The translations under genes and the position numbers were made by a program. A stretch of 64,000 nucleotides of DNA from an uncultured Arcanobacterium sp. (lineage in GTDB: Bacteria; Actinomycetota; Actinomycetes; Actinomycetales; Actinomycetaceae): positions 1-64,000 of the forward strand of contig CAMCHI010000002.1 of assembly GCA_945874735.1 (NCBI GenBank), given 5' to 3'. The notes beneath the pieces are model-generated. The model did no database searches. It was not told the origin of the DNA and saw only the letters and a list, made by a program, of their open reading frames with translations. Below, piece by piece: positions 18,464 through 27,550 of the stretch (positions within the stretch are counted from its first letter, which is position 1; every line of letters starts with the position of its first letter).

Positions 18464-21400
18464 ATGTATAGCACTAAGAAATGGAATTCCCGTTCTAAGG
18501 CCGTCACTCTAAACACAATCGCCTTAGCCACTATAGTTTGCTTTATTTGTTCTTTACTTCTTCCTAGTTGGGCGACTTTCTCTTCACTGTCCCAAAGAGC
18601 CACCGCCAGCCCTATTGCGGAGCGCACGGAAATTACTAGCGGAGCAGTAAACTTATTTGATGTGGCAGTTACCAAAGACGGAATTGCCAGCTTAATGCTA
18701 AAAACAAATGCAGACGGCGTGCAATATCATCCAGATGAGGTGCTATTGCGAGCTACAACTGCTAATCCGGTAAGCGTTCCTGAACTTCCAGGGGTTTCTG
18801 GCTATTTAATTTCTGATAACGCACATACTCAAAACTCGGCTAATTTAGAGCTAGGCTGGGAACTTTCCCGTCTGCAAAATACCGATTATCGCGAAGCCTT
18901 TGTGCGTATTGATACCAAAGCACCTGCGGGTGCAAAAGTATATGCTTTTACGAAAGACAGCCAAGGAAGTGCCCAATCAGTTATTGAAAGTGGCGAGTTT
19001 GCTTTCCAGAGCCGTACTCGAATCGAAATTACCGATCTACAACACGTGCCTGTTAATTGGGTATTTACCCAAGAGGGAACGTATGAGCTTACTGCCAGTG
19101 TGATTGTGCGCGATAGTGTAGGCACTTACTCCACCCGCGCTGAAGGAGTTTATCTTATACACGTAGGTAGTGCTGAGCCTAGCACTGATGGTTTAGTGGC
19201 TTTAGGTAGTGAAACTACCGCTGGGGAAAGCGAAGAAACCACTGAAGAAACTGAAGAATTTACCGACCCTGCAGAGGAAAACACTGATTCTGGTAGTGCA
19301 AATACGGGAGGGCATGGCACAAGCCCGGAGTCGGCCGACCCGAATGCACCTTTTGGTGATACCCCGCAGTTAGTAGCCCCAGAAGAGCATCCTAAAGACC
19401 CAGTGACAGGTAAAGAAATGCTTTACCGCACGCACGTAGATGCGGCGCACGTGTACTGGGATCGCGAAACTCAGCAACTAAAAATTGGAGTAATTGACGG
19501 TGCTACCTTGCGTCCTGCCGACCTAGTAGCAGTGCGAGTAGGCCCAGATGCGGATTTGGACGGCAATGAAGTATCACGTATTAAAGTGCCAGCTGGAGCA
19601 AAATTCTCTTTCCTAGGTGAAGAAGGGGACATTTTGTGGAATGCTCCTGCGCAATTCTATCAAGGCTGGCGGCCAGTATGGGCAGGCTACGGTGCGGGAT
19701 ATATGCCTAAATCCATGGATCAAGACTCTTTACAGTTAGAGCTGGTAGGAGTAGAAGGTCCGGGCGAAATGATTGTGTGGCGTTCGGGTGGTGACTTCGT
19801 GGCAGAAGATTTCCATAGCGCTAAAGCTGATAAAACCACGAAAGCGCTCGTGCCAGGTGGACACGGGCATATTAACTGGTCATTTACTAAACCTGGTCGC
19901 TACCTCACCAAGTGGCGAGCTAACGCTACCACTACGGCAGGTGCGCCTCTTACTTCCGATGTTTATGAAGTGTTGTGGCTGGTAGGTCCAGATGAGATGG
20001 TAGGTTTGCCAGAGGGCACTACTCCGTCGGCTACCATTGCCACCCCAGCAGATGCGGCTACTGCTCCAGCTATTCCTGGAGTGCCTACTAATACGGAAGA
20101 AGAAGAAATAGAACCGGAGGCTACCGCTCCTGCTAAAGGAAAGTATGTGTGTGCTGATCCTGGACACTTCGACTATGAGGCTTCCATATCGAATACTGGA
20201 AAAGTAGAAGTATTATTACGGGACGATACGGTAACACCAGCGAAAAAGCACCCAACTTATACAGTAGTAGTGCCAGTGCCAGATGCGGCAGCATCGGTAT
20301 TAGACCCTACCGGTAATAAAGCTCCGTTAGGGGCTTTGGGAGCGAAGGGAAGAAAAATCTGGACACTCCCAGAGGTGCAACACCCACAGTTAGCGTGGTT
20401 AGGTTTTAATACTCAACATATTGACTACCGCAATATTGGTGCGCAAGGAGTGCGAGTATCGCTTTCTAACCATGAAGGCCCAGGTAGAATTATTGCGTGG
20501 GACGGCGGAGCTATTTCTCCAGCAAAAATTTTACTTGATACCCAAAATTACGATTTGCGTTTACCGTTCAGGGAAGCAACGCATCGTCACGTGGCATTTA
20601 GTTTTAATCAGCCTGGACTCTATCAAGTTTCTTTAGCTTTCACGCCAGACTTTACTGCTGCTTCTGGATTCAAGGCTAACTATAAGTTCTACGACACCTA
20701 CTTTGCGGTGGGCGATGAATCTGTGGAGTCTTTGTGTCCAGGATATTTGGTAAAGCACAAGTTAAGTAACACAACTACCGGTACTGGTGAAGACAATACG
20801 GGAGTTGGCGAAAACTCAGATAATACTGGTACGGGTCAAACAGGTGCTGGTGATAGCACTGGTAATGCTAATGACACGGCAGGGAACACAGAAGACGTGT
20901 TTACTTTTGCAGATAATAAAGTAGCAACTGACGCTAACCCTAAACAGTGTTTACCAGCAGGAGTGGATACGGTATTTGATGCAGGGCATGTGGATATGTT
21001 TGCTGTGCACACAGTAAACGGGAAACCACAGCTAGGGCTAAAAGAAGATATTACTGGGCAAGGAGTAATTCGCGATCCAGAAACAGTAGTATTGCGTGTG
21101 AAAGAAACTGCCCTGATGGACATTCCAGCCCAGCAACGTCCAGCCGGTGTGAGTGCCAAGGCTTATGTGCTTCCACAAGTACAAGACACCCAACGCAACT
21201 TGCTTTGGGCAGGCTGGGACACCTTAGGTGCACGTGCAGCAGGATATACTAAGACAAAGTTTAATGTGTCTTATTCTGCACCAGCAGACGGTAAAATTTC
21301 GCTGTGGATGACTAGCGCATTTTCGGGTATTGAGTCGCGTCTAGCAGACGGTGGGTTTGTGCTTGATCCAGCCGGAGCGCAAATTTTACAAGACTATCCA

Positions 21401-22549
21401 GCCCATACCCATGTAAACTGGGGATTTAGTAAAGCGGGTAGATACATACTGAAAGTATCTGCACATTTAAGTGACGATACTGGAGCAAAACAAGAAACTA
21501 CCGCTACCCGTACCTACATTTTTGATGTGGGAGCAGTAGACTGCCCAGAAGCTAAAGTAACAGTAGCTGATTTTGCAGATACTAAAGCAGAAAATACGGC
21601 AGACGCAGACGCTAGTACCAGTAACGCTGGCAGTGTTACTACTGTTCCGGTCACGGACGAAGTGTGTATCCCTACCACTATTACCCGTGAAGCTACTGCA
21701 CAAGAAGCTCAAGCCTTAAAAGAAGCAGAAAGTAAGAGCACGGCACGAGCTAACACCGCCAGCACGGTACTTACTTTCCAAGTAGGAAGTGGCGGAAACG
21801 TAGTAGATGGGCACTTTGATATTGGGCCAGGTATTACGGGTAATAAAGTAGTGGCATTAGTGAAAGATGATCGCAAGCAGCCAGCTACTTGGGTTAATCC
21901 CACCACGCTCAGCTTTGGCTTAGGGGAGAAAGCGAAGCTGAAAGCTCCTAAAGAGTTATCGTTCGTGGCTAGTCCTGGCAGTGATATTTGGATGATTCCT
22001 GCCACCCAGATTGCCGGTGTGCCGTGGGTGGGTATGAACTCACAGCGTCCAGAAATAGTAAATGGAACGCGCGGCGGAGTTACCTTCACGCTCGACTCCG
22101 TATCCGGGCCTGGTAAGGTGGCAGTATTTGCTGCTGGTGCTTTAGGGTCAGGAGTGGGCACTAAAGTATTTAACGGTGCTGGATCTTCCTATGTGTTACC
22201 TGCCAATACGCACGCTCACTTTAACTGGGTATTTACTAAGCCTGGTACTTATAAGTTAGCGATTAGCATGAAAGTTAATCCTAGCAGTGGGCAGTTGGTA
22301 GGCTCGCAAGTAAGCGATAGTCAAAATGGTATTGCTAGTCGTCTGACCCCAACTGGTGAAACCGGCCCTAATGGTTTGCCTATGGTTTCCGAAGTGGTAG
22401 GACGTACTGCTTCCGGCGCACCTTGCGAACTAGCATATACTGGTTCTTCCTTGGCAATACTTAATGTGATAGCCGTAATGTGTTTACTAGGTGGAGTAGT
22501 GATGTGTGCTTCACGAAAAAGGAGTTTTAACGAAAAACGGGTAGGTTAA
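18464..22549 (+). CDS. LAYTG-anchored surface protein with five repeated choice-of-anchor M modules
   Basis: 1361 residues. A long actinobacterial signal peptide (basic start, hydrophobic stretch ~17-36) leads to five ~150-170-residue modules at about 58-215, 320-480, 558-720, 835-1000 and 1105-1265. Most modules open with a His-Asp or His-Phe-Asp pair (HVDAAHVYW, GHFDYE, GHVDMF, GHFDIG). Most close with HxHxNWxFTKPGxY: HGHINW, HRHVAF, HTHVNW and HAHFNW, while the first is degenerate (HVPVNW). I recall these as the TIGR03769 / choice-of-anchor M domain of actinobacterial surface proteins linked to metal-type ABC importers. Asp/Thr/Glu-rich linkers lie between modules. The C-terminus has the sorting signal LAYTG (~1323), a membrane helix and a basic tail. 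The Fur-like box upstream and conserved His fit a metal role, but no transporter is adjacent. Confidence 0.85.
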   Translation: MYSTKKWNSRSKAVTLNTIALATIVCFICSLLLPSWATFSSLSQRATASPIAERTEITSGAVNLFDVAVTKDGIASLMLKTNADGVQYHPDEVLLRATTANPVSVPELPGVSGYLISDNAHTQNSANLELGWELSRLQNTDYREAFVRIDTKAPAGAKVYAFTKDSQGSAQSVIESGEFAFQSRTRIEITDLQHVPVNWVFTQEGTYELTASVIVRDSVGTYSTRAEGVYLIHVGSAEPSTDGLVALGSETTAGESEETTEETEEFTDPAEENTDSGSANTGGHGTSPESADPNAPFGDTPQLVAPEEHPKDPVTGKEMLYRTHVDAAHVYWDRETQQLKIGVIDGATLRPADLVAVRVGPDADLDGNEVSRIKVPAGAKFSFLGEEGDILWNAPAQFYQGWRPVWAGYGAGYMPKSMDQDSLQLELVGVEGPGEMIVWRSGGDFVAEDFHSAKADKTTKALVPGGHGHINWSFTKPGRYLTKWRANATTTAGAPLTSDVYEVLWLVGPDEMVGLPEGTTPSATIATPADAATAPAIPGVPTNTEEEEIEPEATAPAKGKYVCADPGHFDYEASISNTGKVEVLLRDDTVTPAKKHPTYTVVVPVPDAAASVLDPTGNKAPLGALGAKGRKIWTLPEVQHPQLAWLGFNTQHIDYRNIGAQGVRVSLSNHEGPGRIIAWDGGAISPAKILLDTQNYDLRLPFREATHRHVAFSFNQPGLYQVSLAFTPDFTAASGFKANYKFYDTYFAVGDESVESLCPGYLVKHKLSNTTTGTGEDNTGVGENSDNTGTGQTGAGDSTGNANDTAGNTEDVFTFADNKVATDANPKQCLPAGVDTVFDAGHVDMFAVHTVNGKPQLGLKEDITGQGVIRDPETVVLRVKETALMDIPAQQRPAGVSAKAYVLPQVQDTQRNLLWAGWDTLGARAAGYTKTKFNVSYSAPADGKISLWMTSAFSGIESRLADGGFVLDPAGAQILQDYPAHTHVNWGFSKAGRYILKVSAHLSDDTGAKQETTATRTYIFDVGAVDCPEAKVTVADFADTKAENTADADASTSNAGSVTTVPVTDEVCIPTTITREATAQEAQALKEAESKSTARANTASTVLTFQVGSGGNVVDGHFDIGPGITGNKVVALVKDDRKQPATWVNPTTLSFGLGEKAKLKAPKELSFVASPGSDIWMIPATQIAGVPWVGMNSQRPEIVNGTRGGVTFTLDSVSGPGKVAVFAAGALGSGVGTKVFNGAGSSYVLPANTHAHFNWVFTKPGTYKLAISMKVNPSSGQLVGSQVSDSQNGIASRLTPTGETGPNGLPMVSEVVGRTASGAPCELAYTGSSLAILNVIAVMCLLGGVVMCASRKRSFNEKRVG

Positions 22550-22579
22550 GAAAAAATAATCCGTTAGTTAAACGCAATT

Positions 22580-22622
22580 AAACGGTAAAGAATAAGTGAA
22601 ACATGCTTATTCTTTACCGTTT
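22580..22622 (+). terminator. Strong terminator after the surface protein gene
   Basis: A 17-bp perfect stem (22580-22596 with 22606-22622) with a nine-base loop is followed by ATTTTTA. It sets the surface protein gene apart from the DUF4956 gene downstream. Confidence 0.9.
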
Positions 22623-22761
22623 ATTTTTATGTCACCAAAATGAGCACTAGGGAGCTGGACTAATACGGGGAAGAAAATTCACAGCTGGTGCACAGGAAGC
22701 ACAATTCTGTTACACAGTTGGGCTTGAAACTATGTATAGAGAACTCGAAGGGAGCACTATT

Positions 22762-23328
22762 GTGAATACTTACTATTATTTAATCGCTAATGTAGTAGCT
22801 ATTGGATTGCTGGTTTTTGCTATCTATTTACCGCGTCACCGTCGTTATGAAATGGCGTTATCTTACTTAGTGGTGAATATTGGAGTGATGGCAGTAGCTA
22901 GTGTATTGGCTACTTCCACTGCGGCAGCCGGTCTAGGACTAGGGTTGTTTGGTGTGCTATCTATTATCCGTTTACGCTCGGAGGAGCTCACCCAGCGAGA
23001 AGTTGCCTATTATTTCGCTGCTCTAGCTTTAGGTCTTTTGGGTGGCTTAGGGGCAACGGTTACTGGTTACCTTCCTATTGTGTTTATGGGCGCAATTCTA
23101 GGTTTAATCGGGTTAATTGATTCACGGTTGTTTAATGCTAATGAGTCGCGACTAATTATTCTCGATCGTGCTTTAGTAACTGAAACCGAAATTTCAGCAC
23201 ACGTGGCGAGCTTGTTTGGGCAAGAAGTTACCCACCTTTCTATCGTGCGTATTGATATGGTAAACGACTCCACTATCGTGCGTGCGAAGCTAGGAGCACC
23301 AATTACCAAAAATTTAGTAAATGGCTAA
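22762..23328 (+). CDS. DUF4956 family membrane protein
   Basis: 188 residues from GTG. A strong AAGGGAG site (22748-22754) sits seven bases before this GTG; the upstream ATG at 22732 would put the site inside the gene. Four hydrophobic helices (about 8-28, 35-55, 60-80, 90-130) precede a ~75-residue cytoplasmic tail. The GVLSIIRLRSEELTQREVAYYFAALALG segment is the hallmark of DUF4956. Proteins of this family are often encoded next to VTC-domain polyphosphate polymerases, as here (40 bases on). The job is unknown; it may help place or export polyphosphate. Confidence 0.88.
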   Translation: MNTYYYLIANVVAIGLLVFAIYLPRHRRYEMALSYLVVNIGVMAVASVLATSTAAAGLGLGLFGVLSIIRLRSEELTQREVAYYFAALALGLLGGLGATVTGYLPIVFMGAILGLIGLIDSRLFNANESRLIILDRALVTETEISAHVASLFGQEVTHLSIVRIDMVNDSTIVRAKLGAPITKNLVNG

Positions 23329-23368
23329 AACGAATACAAGTAAGGCCTATAGCGAGAAAGTATAGCTG

Positions 23369-24166
23369 ATGTTTGATTTAGTATCTGCAAAACCAGCGGT
23401 AAATCAGGTGGCAGGAGATTGCTTATGGATAGAGTCTTTTCCAGGGGTATCACTAACTGAAATTAATGAAAATGCTGCTAGGCAAGTGCGAATTGATCGC
23501 AAATATGTGGTGCCTCTTGCGGTACTGCCGTCTTTAATGCAGGAATTACAGAGCGCACAAGTGTTGGAAATAGCTGGAGAGCGTTTGCTAGCCTATTCCT
23601 CACTTTATTTAGATGACGCGCAAAACACTGCTTATTTTTTAGCCGGAAGGAAACGCAGACGGCGTTATAAGGTGCGAATCCGTACCTATCAAAACGGTAG
23701 TGAATACTTGGAAGTAAAATGGAAAGACGGTCGCAAGCAGACGCACAAATTTCGGCGCGCCCACAATGGAGAGTTGCCACTTTCTGCAGATGCAATTGAC
23801 TTTGTAAATAGCTCTCTCGCACTAGGTGGAATTAAGGAACTAACTAGCTGGGATTTACAGCCTGCGATTGAAACTAAGTACCAGCGAGTTACTTTTTACT
23901 TACCAGATCAAGCAGCTCGCGCTACTATAGATTTTGGTTTGCAATGTAACGCTAAGGGAACTAAATACCATCTCAACCAAGTAGCGATTATCGAGACTAA
24001 AGCAGGTGCACAATTAACTAGTTTGGATAAGTTATTGCATCGTTACGGTTATCGGGAAACCCGTATTTCTAAATTTAGTATTGGGCTGATTAATACTATG
24101 CAATTACCGGCAACTAAGTGGACGCGCACTTTACGACAATTAGAAAGTCTGGAACGCTGTGCGTAA
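23369..24166 (+). CDS. VTC domain polyphosphate polymerase
   Basis: 265 residues, the tunnel-shaped domain known from the yeast VTC4 catalytic subunit, which makes polyphosphate from ATP. Basic residues that line the tunnel are seen in RIDRKYVVP (~35-43), SSLYLDD, KRRRRYKVRIRTY and LEVKWKDGRKQTHKFRR. An IETKAG strand carries the late acidic/basic pair (about residue 210), and SKFSIG lies near the end. The start codon is ATG. It is co-oriented with the DUF4956 gene and likely its partner. PolyP made here could be broken down by the Ppx-like phosphatase at the left edge. No other domain is fused. Confidence 0.87.
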   Translation: MFDLVSAKPAVNQVAGDCLWIESFPGVSLTEINENAARQVRIDRKYVVPLAVLPSLMQELQSAQVLEIAGERLLAYSSLYLDDAQNTAYFLAGRKRRRRYKVRIRTYQNGSEYLEVKWKDGRKQTHKFRRAHNGELPLSADAIDFVNSSLALGGIKELTSWDLQPAIETKYQRVTFYLPDQAARATIDFGLQCNAKGTKYHLNQVAIIETKAGAQLTSLDKLLHRYGYRETRISKFSIGLINTMQLPATKWTRTLRQLESLERCA

Positions 24167-24238
24167 AAATAGGGCTAATTAGATACCGTGGTGCTGAAAA
24201 CAGTAAAGTAAGCTAACTTTTCAGACACAGAGCAGGAT

Positions 24239-24266
24239 AGGGTGTGAGGCGAAAACCTTACACCCT
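24239..24266. terminator. Terminator after the VTC gene
   Basis: AGGGTGTGAGG (24239-24249) pairs with CCTTACACCCT (24256-24266) with one G:U, loop CGAAAA, followed by AAACTGTC. Acceptable stem, weak T tail. Confidence 0.6.
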
Positions 24267-24389
24267 AAACTGTCTTATGGAAGTGTTAAGAAAATTTTAC
24301 GTAAATATTAAGGAAAGACGGCATAGTTTTCACAACGGAAAGTGCAATTTATAAGATGGTGCAGTTTGTGGTTATGCCAAGGCTTTTTT

Positions 24390-24398
24390 GGGGGGGGG
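24390..24398. repeat. G9 homopolymer tract
   Basis: Nine G in a row directly after six T and before CAAAA, 15 bases beyond the sensor kinase stop. It is one of four long G tracts in the window, all intergenic. It could be part of a 3' structure for the minus-strand transcript. Confidence 0.9.
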
Positions 24399-24413
24399 CA
24401 AAACCGCTATTTC

Positions 24414-26066
24414 TTAAGGCAAACGCGGTAGCCGAATTTGCATGATTGTACCCGTCCCGCTCGCTGGTGATAACAAAGTAATTTCACCGTTATGTGCTTC
24501 AATTAAAGCCTTTACAATAGACAGTCCTAAACCAGAAGTGCCCGATTTACGATTACGGGAGGCTTCACCGCGTGTAAAGCGATCAAAGACTTTTTCTTTC
24601 AGCTCGGGTGGGATACCGGGGCCGTCATCGCTAATAGTTACTTCAATAAAATCCGTGACAGTATCGGTAGTGTCATTATTTGCAGGAGTGTTGGTATCTT
24701 CTAGTATTTTTACTGCTACTTTGCAGTGCGTGCCGTTAGGGGTATGTAAACGTACATTAGCTAATAAATTAGCAAAAACTTGTCGTAGCCGACTTTCTTC
24801 TCCTTGGGTCACGTAATTTTCTAAATCAGAATCTTGCGCAATCTCTAGCTCCCAGTGATGTTCTCCACTAGCCACTTGCGCATCGAATAGTGCGTCAGCC
24901 AGTAACTGGGCGATATTCACGCTAGTTTTTTGTACACCTTGCCCTTCGTCCATACGTGCTAAAAGAAGCAAATCTTCTACTAGTGCTCGCATTCTTTCTG
25001 CCTCTGCGCCAATACGTTGCAAAGCGCGCTCGCGTTTGGCAGGGTCGGTAGAGGCTTTCATTTGGAGTAGTTCTGTATAACCCAAAATAGACGCTAAAGG
25101 GGTGCGCAACTCGTGGGAAGCATCTGCCACGAATTGTCGCAAAGTTTGTTCAGATTGATGACGGGCATTAAGAGCAGTGTCTATATTATCTAGCAGATGA
25201 TTCAGAGCAACTCCTACTGCTCCAATCTCGTGTTTAGGATTAGTGGCATTAGCGCGCTGGTTAAGTTCTACTGCACCACTTTCTAGCGGTGTATTTGCTA
25301 CTTCTTTAGCAAGGTGAGCTAGCTGTGCAAGAGGTTGTAGTTCTTGCCGGATTAGCCAAGAGCCGGTAAAGCTAATAAACAGTAAAGAAATAAGCCCAGT
25401 GCCAGCTAAAATCAAGCCCATTTCAGTTAAATTATGGTTGGTGCGCTCTAATAGCATACCCACAATAACAGTAGGAGTGGTGGGAGCATTAGGTTTATTA
25501 GGGTCTAGCTTACCGATATTTATCTCCAAAATACGATAAGTGCCTAGAGTGCCTACAGTGATAGTGCGTGGATAATGCCGTGCTTCTTCCAATAAAATAT
25601 TCTGCTCATTTTCGGTCAATTCCGCGATAGTGTGCTCGGTAGTAATACGCACGGTGGAGCGTCCTTGCGGAGTATCCCATAAATAGACAGTGCCAGCGTC
25701 CCAACCAGGACGGTTAAAATAGCGTAACCATTTTTCGCGCGCTGCAGCTTGTGCAGCTTCAGCACTGGTTTGGTTGGTGTCTTCCGGAGCGCCGTCTTGA
25801 TAGTTAGGTAACTCAAATTTTGCTAGTTCTTCATTGCTGGTTGGGATATGTTGGGCAGCTTCCCGCAGGCGCGTGTCTAGTTCTCGATAAGTCGCTTCGC
25901 GTAAAGATATATAAGAAACCACGGTGGAGGCAATGATGCCTAGTGAAGCTACTAGAATCACCATGTAGATGAGTCTTTTTCGTAAAGACGCATTATGCAA
26001 AAACTTGGGAACTAAATAATAAAGCACGGATTTTCGTTCTGCTTGTTTGCCTGCGGTGCTGTTCAT
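24414..26066 (-). CDS. Sensor histidine kinase
   Basis: 550 residues. The membrane kinase phosphorylates the response regulator encoded just upstream. An N-terminal helix (~32-54) is followed by a ~170-residue extracellular sensor region, a second helix (~218-240), HAMP (~240-295), a dimerisation domain with SHELRTPLAS (His ~318) and an HATPase domain with the N box LANVRLHTPNG, DDGPGIPPE and GLGLSIVKALIEAHNG. It resembles TrcS/PrrB-type actinobacterial kinases. The N box lacks the usual second Asn (NVRLHT). The signal is unknown. It starts two bases after the regulator stop. Confidence 0.93.
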   Translation of the reverse strand: MNSTAGKQAERKSVLYYLVPKFLHNASLRKRLIYMVILVASLGIIASTVVSYISLREATYRELDTRLREAAQHIPTSNEELAKFELPNYQDGAPEDTNQTSAEAAQAAAREKWLRYFNRPGWDAGTVYLWDTPQGRSTVRITTEHTIAELTENEQNILLEEARHYPRTITVGTLGTYRILEINIGKLDPNKPNAPTTPTVIVGMLLERTNHNLTEMGLILAGTGLISLLFISFTGSWLIRQELQPLAQLAHLAKEVANTPLESGAVELNQRANATNPKHEIGAVGVALNHLLDNIDTALNARHQSEQTLRQFVADASHELRTPLASILGYTELLQMKASTDPAKRERALQRIGAEAERMRALVEDLLLLARMDEGQGVQKTSVNIAQLLADALFDAQVASGEHHWELEIAQDSDLENYVTQGEESRLRQVFANLLANVRLHTPNGTHCKVAVKILEDTNTPANNDTTDTVTDFIEVTISDDGPGIPPELKEKVFDRFTRGEASRNRKSGTSGLGLSIVKALIEAHNGEITLLSPASGTGTIMQIRLPRLP

Positions 26067-26068
26067 TA

Positions 26069-26803
26069 TTAGATTTCGTCCTTCGTGGCAGGCTTTAAGA
26101 TATAACCCACATTGCGAATAGTGTGAATCATGGGATCAGCACCTTTATCTATTTTGCGGCGTAAATAAGAAATATAAAGCTCTACGATATTAGAGTTGCC
26201 GCCAAAATCGAAATGCCATACGTTATCTAAGATTTGCGACTTAGATACCACTCGGCCGCCGTTTTCCATTAAGTAAAGCAGTAGCTCAAATTCTTTTGCC
26301 GATAACTGAATAGGGGTATCGCCACGAGTTACTTCATGCGAGTCGATGTCTATTTGTAAATCTCCTACGGTTAGCACATTGCTAGCAGCAGTAGTATTGG
26401 TGCTTTGCATACCAGAGCGGCGCAAGAGCGCCACTATACGTGCCACTACTTCTTTTAAGGAGTAAGGTTTGGTGATGTAATCATCAGCACCACTCATTAG
26501 CCCGCTTACTCGATCATCTACACTATCTTTGGCAGTTAAAAAGAGTATAGGTAAATTTGGGCTATCGCGACGCAGGCGTTCCAGTACGGCAAATCCGTCC
26601 ATTCCGGGCATCATAATGTCTAGTACTACTAGATGTGGTTGTACTTTTTTCGCTGCTTGTAGTGCGCTAAAACCGTCATTAGCAGTGGTTACGCTCCACC
26701 CTTCATATTCCAAGGCTTCTGCTAGTAAATCTGCTAAAAATACTTCATCATCTACCACCAGAATACGTGGATTTTCACCAGCTATTGAAAAAGAATTAGA
26801 CAT
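26069..26803 (-). CDS. OmpR/PhoB family response regulator
   Basis: 244 residues. The receiver domain has the acidic pocket VVDDE, phospho-acceptor Asp62 in LDIMMPGMDG, and Lys in YITKPYSLKE. The winged-helix DNA-binding domain (about 145-240) has LSAKEFELLLYLMENGGRVVSK and IHTIRNVGYIL. It pairs with the kinase downstream. The 266-base gap to the divergent phosphatase gene (26804-27069) holds its promoter; I see no clear binding repeats there. Confidence 0.95.
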   Translation of the reverse strand: MSNSFSIAGENPRILVVDDEVFLADLLAEALEYEGWSVTTANDGFSALQAAKKVQPHLVVLDIMMPGMDGFAVLERLRRDSPNLPILFLTAKDSVDDRVSGLMSGADDYITKPYSLKEVVARIVALLRRSGMQSTNTTAASNVLTVGDLQIDIDSHEVTRGDTPIQLSAKEFELLLYLMENGGRVVSKSQILDNVWHFDFGGNSNIVELYISYLRRKIDKGADPMIHTIRNVGYILKPATKDEI

Positions 26804-27069
26804 AATCAGTATCTTAAAACATTAGCTATAAAAGAGAGGGAAGATTTTTCTACTTTTCGCTTTGGGCGGGGAAGAAAATTAGAAAACGATTAAGGTGGGG
26901 GAGGAAAGAGAATGTGAAGCTGGTAGAAAACTTTGTGACATAGGGTAAATAAAATGTATTAAATAGTGTGAACTGTCTTAATAAAACGGCTTTTTATTGC
27001 TAATAATTAATAAAACTGCCCCTTATCAACTTAAGATACACTTAGTACTTAACCACAAAGGGCGGCTAT

Positions 27070-27525
27070 ATGGAAAAGTGGCAATTAACAGATGGAGTAG
27101 TTGAATTTCCGTCTGGGCGGCGCATTAGGGCGCGCTCTTGGAAAGCTCCAGTCTTACAATTAGCTACGCTTTCGGTAGTTCTGACTACAGTTTCAGAAAC
27201 TGAATTTGCGGGTGCACAAACTTTTCCTGGGGCAAAAGAAATTATTATGATTGACTGGCCAGATCAGCGTTTGCCACGTCGTTCCATGCAAGCTGTAAAA
27301 ACTCTGCAAGAAGTTTGGCAGCGTGCCGATCAGGAATTGGTAGAGATAACTTGTCGGGGCGGGGTAGGACGTACTGGGTCTGCCTTAGCACTCATTGCGA
27401 TGTATGAGGGAATGTCATCTAGCGAAGCTATTGATTTTATACGGGAAAGCTACAATAACGATTCGGTTACTTCCCCAGCTCAGCGGGGTTTTCTTACCGA
27501 TTTTTCCCCTTCGCAAGTAAAATAA
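27070..27525 (+). CDS. Protein-tyrosine-phosphatase-like protein
   Basis: 151 residues. The C(X)5R active-site loop reads TCRGGVGRTG (Cys95, Arg101), with a candidate general acid Asp in MIDWPDQRLP (Asp63 or Asp66). These are cysteine-dependent phosphatases of the dual-specificity fold that act in the cytoplasm on phosphotyrosine or small phosphates. The residue before Cys is Thr, not the usual His, as in some bacterial members. It is 25 bases upstream of a hydrolase gene in the same direction. Substrate is unknown. Confidence 0.8.
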   Translation: MEKWQLTDGVVEFPSGRRIRARSWKAPVLQLATLSVVLTTVSETEFAGAQTFPGAKEIIMIDWPDQRLPRRSMQAVKTLQEVWQRADQELVEITCRGGVGRTGSALALIAMYEGMSSSEAIDFIRESYNNDSVTSPAQRGFLTDFSPSQVK

Positions 27526-27550
27526 GGTAGCCTAGTTGTAGGCGATTTTT

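Noticed and set aside
18464..22549. Reading the surface protein as a pilin or collagen-binding adhesin
   Set aside because: No isopeptide-type CnaB motifs or E-box; the repeated HxHxNW modules point to the choice-of-anchor M type.
22732..22761. ATG start of the DUF4956 gene
   Set aside because: The only strong ribosome site (22748-22754) lies after this ATG and fits the GTG at 22762.
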